Source: Candidatus Bathyarchaeota archaeon (GTDB lineage: Archaea > Thermoproteota > Bathyarchaeia > Bathyarchaeales > Bathycorpusculaceae). Taken from it: a DNA stretch of 53,499 nt. Below are positions 49,716 to 53,499 of the stretch, one piece after another. How positions within the stretch are numbered: the stretch's first letter is position 1; each line of letters begins with the position of its first letter. The stretch covers positions 1 to 53,499 of the forward strand of contig CALMWK010000164.1 of assembly GCA_937873375.1 (NCBI GenBank), in the 5' to 3' direction. The position numbers and the translations under genes are program-made. The notes under the pieces are model-generated. The model worked only from the letters and a program-made list of their open reading frames with translations. It made no database searches and was not told the DNA's origin.

Positions 49716-49765
49716 TCTTTTATCTCCTTTTTTTCCTTTGTATATCAAGCGAACTGTTAATAAAA

Positions 49766-50359
49766 TTAACTCAACAACACGCTTTCGCGTCCCAGTTCGA
49801 AGGCTTGCAGGTTCAGGTTGATGTATTTCTCTTTGAGTCGGCTTGCTATTGCCTGCTTGAAAGAATCTTGTTTGAGAGGGTTCTCTGGCAGAGCAGAAAC
49901 CGCCCCGAGGAGGACAGTGTTAACCACCAGGAGGTTGCCCAGCTTTTGGGCGATACCTATGCCGTCAATCTCGTGAACGTGAAGAGCCTTTTCCTTTATG
50001 AGGCTAATTAGTGCTTCAGGCTTCACAGGTTTAGCATTTCCTTGGGTTATGCTGTTGGGAGGGATGTATTTCGTGTTCACCAACACCGTTCCCTTAGCCT
50101 TAAGCATTGGCAAAGCTCTGGCGGTTTCAAGTATTTCGAAGCCAACTATTATGTCGCTTTTCCCCGTTTCAATTAAAGGAGATAAGACCTTGTCTCCGAT
50201 TCTTACATGAGCGCTTATTGAGCCGCCTCTCTGAGCCATCCCGTGAATTTCCGCTTTTGCCACATCGAAACCTTCAAGCAATGCGGCTTCGCAGAAAATG
50301 TCACTTAGAACAACTACACCTTGACCGCCTACGCCAGTGAAGATTAGGTCTAGTTTCAT
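49766..50359 (-). CDS. iorB: indolepyruvate:ferredoxin oxidoreductase beta subunit
   Basis: 197 residues from ATG 50359. Pyruvate-ferredoxin oxidoreductase gamma-type domain: FTGVGGQGVVVLSDIFCEAALLEG at the N-terminus, EIHGMAQRGGSISAHVRIG, and VLVNTKYIPP. With IorA it oxidises aryl pyruvates (from Trp, Phe, Tyr) to aryl-acetyl-CoA and reduces ferredoxin. Single-base spacing to iorA. Confidence 0.93.
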   Translation of the reverse strand: MKLDLIFTGVGGQGVVVLSDIFCEAALLEGFDVAKAEIHGMAQRGGSISAHVRIGDKVLSPLIETGKSDIIVGFEILETARALPMLKAKGTVLVNTKYIPPNSITQGNAKPVKPEALISLIKEKALHVHEIDGIGIAQKLGNLLVVNTVLLGAVSALPENPLKQDSFKQAIASRLKEKYINLNLQAFELGRESVLLS

Positions 50360-50360
50360 T

Positions 50361-52550
50361 TTATTCGGTGCTCCTTATCGCGTTGAAAGGACATAACGCC
50401 TCGCACACTCCACACCCCACACAAAGGGTAGCGTCAATCTCGGCGCGTTCAGACGTCAAAGAAATCGCGGGGCAACCAAAACTTGTCACGCATACACCGC
50501 AGGCATTGCATTTTTCGGTAATTTCTCGGGCGGGGTTCTTTGGAATCTTTAGAGGGCAGGGGCGCTCAGAAATAATCACTGAAGGACCGTTATAATCTAG
50601 AATTTCCTGTATAGTCTGTCTTGTGCCGTCGACATCGTATGGGTCGACAATTTTTACTTGTTCAATTCCAAGGCTTTTGGAGATTTCGTCAAGCTTCATC
50701 ATCTTGGCGTCGTCGCCCATGGCGTTTTTTCCAGAGCCTGGAGTGGGCTGGTGACCAGTCATGGCTACAATGCGATTGTCTAAGATGACTACGCAGACAT
50801 TAGCCTTGTTGTAGGCTATGTTCAGCAAACCAGGCATGCCACCGTGAAAGAAAGTGGAGTCACCTATCACGGCAAACACCTTGTCTTTAACGCCTGCATG
50901 CGCCATACCTGCAGCCTGAGAAATTCCCGCGCCCATACACAGACAGGTTTGCACCGTGTTCACAGGAGGCACAAAGCCCAAAGTATAGCAGCCAATGTCG
51001 CCTGTCACAATCTTATCGGTTGTTCTGCCCAAAAAGCTTAAGGCGCCTTCAGGACAGATTTCAACACACTTCGGCTCGCCGTTACAGGTATCACAAATTA
51101 TGGCTTTCCGCGTTGTTGGATGCAACGTGACAGCACCATACTCACAGGCTTCAATACACCAGCCGCAACCGTCACATTTGTCCGCATCCACCGTTATGGC
51201 TCCCGTCTCAGTTGATTGTGAAAGAGCATCTTCGGGGCAGGCAACAATACAAGGCGCATTTTTGCAGTCGCGACAAGTAATAGTCATGTTTAAGATTTGG
51301 TCAAGACGCACCGCACGAATTCTCGACTTTGAAGGATTGAAAACTTGCTCTTTCTCCCAAGAACACGCAAGCTCACAAATATCGCACCCCACACACTTTT
51401 GCGGGTTACAGCTCACAAACTGGTTCACAGTGTTTAAAGCGTAATAGAAAGCACGGTGTGGACAACCAGGGCACAAAACTGGAGGGCGAATAGGCAAACC
51501 TAAATTTTCCGGAAGCTGAACTTCTGCACATAATCCTATCTCAGAAAGGGCTGCTCTGATTGTGTCGGGGGTGAACTCTCCAATTTCTTCCAGCTTAAGC
51601 TTTTGTTTCCCCAAAACTTCAACGTCTAAGCCACGCAGATTATCCTCGATGTATGGTCTTAACTCTTCGACCACTATAATTTTTTCTAGTTTAGACGCAA
51701 ACTTCCTAACTAGTTCATGAGGGAAAGGGTACACAAACCCCAATTTTAGCCAAGAAAACTTTTCAGAGTCAAGTATAGACTTTGCGTGGTAGTAACCTAT
51801 GCCACTGCCTATTATGCCGATTGTCTTATGGTTATCATCCAAAACGTTATGCTTCGACGAATTAACGAGTTTTCCCGCCTCAGCCAATCTGCCCTTCAGT
51901 ATTCGGTGTTGCCTCATCGCGTTTGAAGGCACCATAACCCACTTTGAACCGTCCTTGTCAAACTCTGCTTTCCGAGCGAGCTTAAGAAATTCGCCAATCT
52001 TGACCCGCGCCTTTCCATGGGCAACACGGGTGGTCAAGCGAACAATTATTGGTAAGTTCAGTTTTTCACTTATCTCAAAGGCTTCCCGAGTCATCTCGTA
52101 CGCTTCTTGGGGGCTACCCGCATCCAGCAAGGGTATGTTAGAGTGAACAGAAAAATATCGCGTGTCCTGCTCGTTCTGGCTACTGTGCATGGCAGGGTCG
52201 TCACAAACCGCGATAACTAATCCGCCCAGAACACCCGTGTAAGCTAAAGTCATGGCGGCATCCGCAGCCACGTTTAACCCCACATGTTTCATGGAGACAA
52301 TAGACCGCACGCCAGCCATGGAAGCACCAGCAACCACCGCCATGGACACAATCTCGTTAACGCTCCATTCCGCGTAGATACCCAGCGGTTTTGCAACTTC
52401 AGCTATGGCTTCTAAAATCTCCGTTGAGGGAGTACCAGGGTAAGCAGCCGCAACTTTAATTCCTGCCTCCACAGCGCCCCGTGCAACTGCCTCGTCTCCG
52501 TTAAGCAGCATGAAACTGCCGGGTTTGTCAACTGCTATTTTTGAAGCCAT
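50361..52550 (-). CDS. iorA: indolepyruvate:ferredoxin oxidoreductase alpha with internal polyferredoxin
   Basis: 729 residues; family members are about 600-640. The N-terminal 350 residues and the TPP domain are ordinary: CPGCPHR at 361-366, VTGDIGCYTLG at 515-525, GDSTFFHGG at 563-571, and a C-terminal two-cluster ferredoxin (C681 to C720). Between CPGCPHR and VTGDIGC, normally some 25 residues, lies an added section of about 135 residues (377-511). It has 16 cysteines in four groups: 386/389/392/396, 426/429/434/438, 459/462/465/469, 486/489/495/499. This is the pattern of HycB/HybA/DmsB-type four-cluster ferredoxins. The enzyme would thus carry six [4Fe-4S] clusters. Confidence 0.93.
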   Translation of the reverse strand: MASKIAVDKPGSFMLLNGDEAVARGAVEAGIKVAAAYPGTPSTEILEAIAEVAKPLGIYAEWSVNEIVSMAVVAGASMAGVRSIVSMKHVGLNVAADAAMTLAYTGVLGGLVIAVCDDPAMHSSQNEQDTRYFSVHSNIPLLDAGSPQEAYEMTREAFEISEKLNLPIIVRLTTRVAHGKARVKIGEFLKLARKAEFDKDGSKWVMVPSNAMRQHRILKGRLAEAGKLVNSSKHNVLDDNHKTIGIIGSGIGYYHAKSILDSEKFSWLKLGFVYPFPHELVRKFASKLEKIIVVEELRPYIEDNLRGLDVEVLGKQKLKLEEIGEFTPDTIRAALSEIGLCAEVQLPENLGLPIRPPVLCPGCPHRAFYYALNTVNQFVSCNPQKCVGCDICELACSWEKEQVFNPSKSRIRAVRLDQILNMTITCRDCKNAPCIVACPEDALSQSTETGAITVDADKCDGCGWCIEACEYGAVTLHPTTRKAIICDTCNGEPKCVEICPEGALSFLGRTTDKIVTGDIGCYTLGFVPPVNTVQTCLCMGAGISQAAGMAHAGVKDKVFAVIGDSTFFHGGMPGLLNIAYNKANVCVVILDNRIVAMTGHQPTPGSGKNAMGDDAKMMKLDEISKSLGIEQVKIVDPYDVDGTRQTIQEILDYNGPSVIISERPCPLKIPKNPAREITEKCNACGVCVTSFGCPAISLTSERAEIDATLCVGCGVCEALCPFNAIRSTE

Positions 52551-52563
52551 CAGCTTTAATCCT

Positions 52564-53499
52564 TCAAGTTTTGCCTTTACGCTTGTCGAAAACGTGTTTG
52601 GCTTTTCCCTCGGTTCGAGGAATTTCGCCGTATTTTACGATTTCAAGTTCTGGGTGTAGCCCTGTTACTCCGCAGATTTTGCTTTGTATTTTGCCTGTGA
52701 GGGCTTTTAGGTCTAGTTGTTTGTTTTTGGATGCATCTTCTGTTAGTTCTACTTTGATTTTGAAGGTGTCTAGGGCGTCGGGTCTGTCGACGATTATGTG
52801 GTATTGTGATGCTAGTTCTGGGAAGCCCATTACGACGTATTCGATTTGTGAAGGAAACACGTTGACGCCTCGGATGATGAGCATGTCGTCGGATCTGCCG
52901 CTTACGCGTAGCATGCGTGAGTGGGTGCGTCCGCAGGGGCATTTGTCAGTTTGGATAATTGAGATGTCACGGGTTCGGTATCTTAAAACGGGTAAGGCAG
53001 TTTTTGAGAGAGCTGTGAAAACTAGTTCGCCTTTTTCGCCGTCGGGTAGAACTTCGCCTGTTTCGGGGTCTATGGTTTCGATTATGAAGTGGTCTTCCCA
53101 TATGTGTAAGCCTTTGCGTTCAGGGCACTCTATTGAGACGCCTGGACCGCACATTTCGGTTAAGCCGTAGACATCGAAGGCTTGGATGCCTAGGGTGTCT
53201 TGGATGCGTTCGCGGATTTTTTCTGACCATGGTTCTGCGCCGAAAAGCCCAATTTTTAGTTTTAGGTCTTTTTTGGGGTCAACGCCTTCGGTTACCATGG
53301 TTTCTGCGAGGTAGACTGCAAAACTAGGGGTGCAGCAGAGTATGGTGGCGCTTAGGTCTTTCATGAGTTTTATCTGTCTTTGTGTCATGCCTCCGCTTGC
53401 TGGGACGATGGCTGCGCCGAGCTTTTGGGCACCATAGTGGAAGCCTAATCCGCCAGTGAATAGGCCATAGCCGTAGGCGTTGTGCATTACGTCTGTTTT
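52564..53499 (-). CDS. paaK: phenylacetate-CoA ligase, 5' end outside window
   Basis: The frame runs off the window edge; the last 311 of about 430 residues are present. Adenylate-forming signature pieces: MHNAYGYGLFTGGLGFHYGAQKLG, VYGLTEMCGPGVSIEC, RYRTRDISII with CPCGRTHSRM, and GRSDDMLIIRGVNVFPSQIE; C-terminal lysine in RTEGKAKH. It makes aryl-acetyl-CoA from ATP, CoA and the acid, or in the reverse sense helps to conserve energy from Ior products. Its stop is 13 bases from the iorA start, so it is the first seen gene of the operon. Confidence 0.92.
   Translation of the reverse strand, partial: KTDVMHNAYGYGLFTGGLGFHYGAQKLGAAIVPASGGMTQRQIKLMKDLSATILCCTPSFAVYLAETMVTEGVDPKKDLKLKIGLFGAEPWSEKIRERIQDTLGIQAFDVYGLTEMCGPGVSIECPERKGLHIWEDHFIIETIDPETGEVLPDGEKGELVFTALSKTALPVLRYRTRDISIIQTDKCPCGRTHSRMLRVSGRSDDMLIIRGVNVFPSQIEYVVMGFPELASQYHIIVDRPDALDTFKIKVELTEDASKNKQLDLKALTGKIQSKICGVTGLHPELEIVKYGEIPRTEGKAKHVFDKRKGKT

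Noticed and set aside
1-53499. tRNA, rRNA and CRISPR arrays
   Set aside because: I found no T-loop/acceptor combinations, no rRNA-like tracts and no regularly spaced identical repeats on either strand.

Overview
The window reads as archaeal chromosome. Genes have TATA boxes about 25 bases before the presumed starts, T-tract terminators, many GTG/TTG starts, an archaellum-type ATPase/platform pair, TrmB and membrane-bound HTH regulators, the archaeal cobalamin enzymes CobY/CobZ/CobT, an indolepyruvate:ferredoxin oxidoreductase, and Thr/Pro-rich surface proteins. The combination suggests an anaerobic member of the Thermoproteota, most like Candidatus Bathyarchaeia. That placement is my inference from gene content, not a database result.

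Layout: (1) 1-7.4 kb, a plus-strand operon for a type IV pilus-like apparatus: pilin-like proteins, a GspE/ArlI-type ATPase, a double-domain TadC/ArlJ platform protein and three more single-TM pseudopilin-like proteins. A TrmB-like regulator and a secreted repeat protein follow. (2) 9.8-12.4 kb, a small Cys-rich protein (absent from any long-ORF list), a ~465 bp repeat element, and two AT-rich accessory genes, one zinc-phospholipase-C-like. (3) 12.5-22.3 kb, an amidohydrolase lacking a normal start codon, a glycosyltransferase, and two large surface proteins. (4) 14.9-31.5 kb, five radical SAM genes (two B12-binding type, two AhbC/AhbD/NirJ-like SPASM type, one HemN-like) mixed with two unknown polytopic membrane proteins and an RnfD protein fused to an RnfC-like ferredoxin tail. 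(5) 31.6-37.2 kb, an accessory/defence stretch: a membrane-anchored HTH regulator with its own multi-site operator, an ApeA-type HEPN anti-phage candidate, a gene remnant, and a DUF433/DUF5615 toxin-antitoxin pair between direct repeats. The second copy of the long repeat, inverted, follows. (6) 37.7-45.1 kb, corrinoid uptake and nucleotide-loop assembly (btuF-btuC-btuD, Dph6-like, cobT, cobS, cobY; divergent cobZ). (7) 45.1-53.5 kb, a minus-strand aromatic amino-acid/aryl-acid operon: phenylacetate-CoA ligase (cut by the window end), iorA, iorB, a LivK-type binding protein, LivH and LivM permeases, a PaaI-type thioesterase, then a separately promoted Rossmann protein.

How it fits together: corrinoid scavenging could supply the two B12-type radical SAM enzymes. 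The RnfD-ferredoxin fusion could supply low-potential electrons. The Liv/Ior/PaaK operon looks like import and ferredoxin-linked oxidation of aromatic amino acids. The points most worth a second look are an IorA with a four-cluster polyferredoxin inserted in mid-chain, the radical SAM/RnfD-ferredoxin region, the inverted ~470 bp repeat pair beside both AT-rich islands, the ApeA island, and palindromic operators at the btuF and 45.8 kb promoters.
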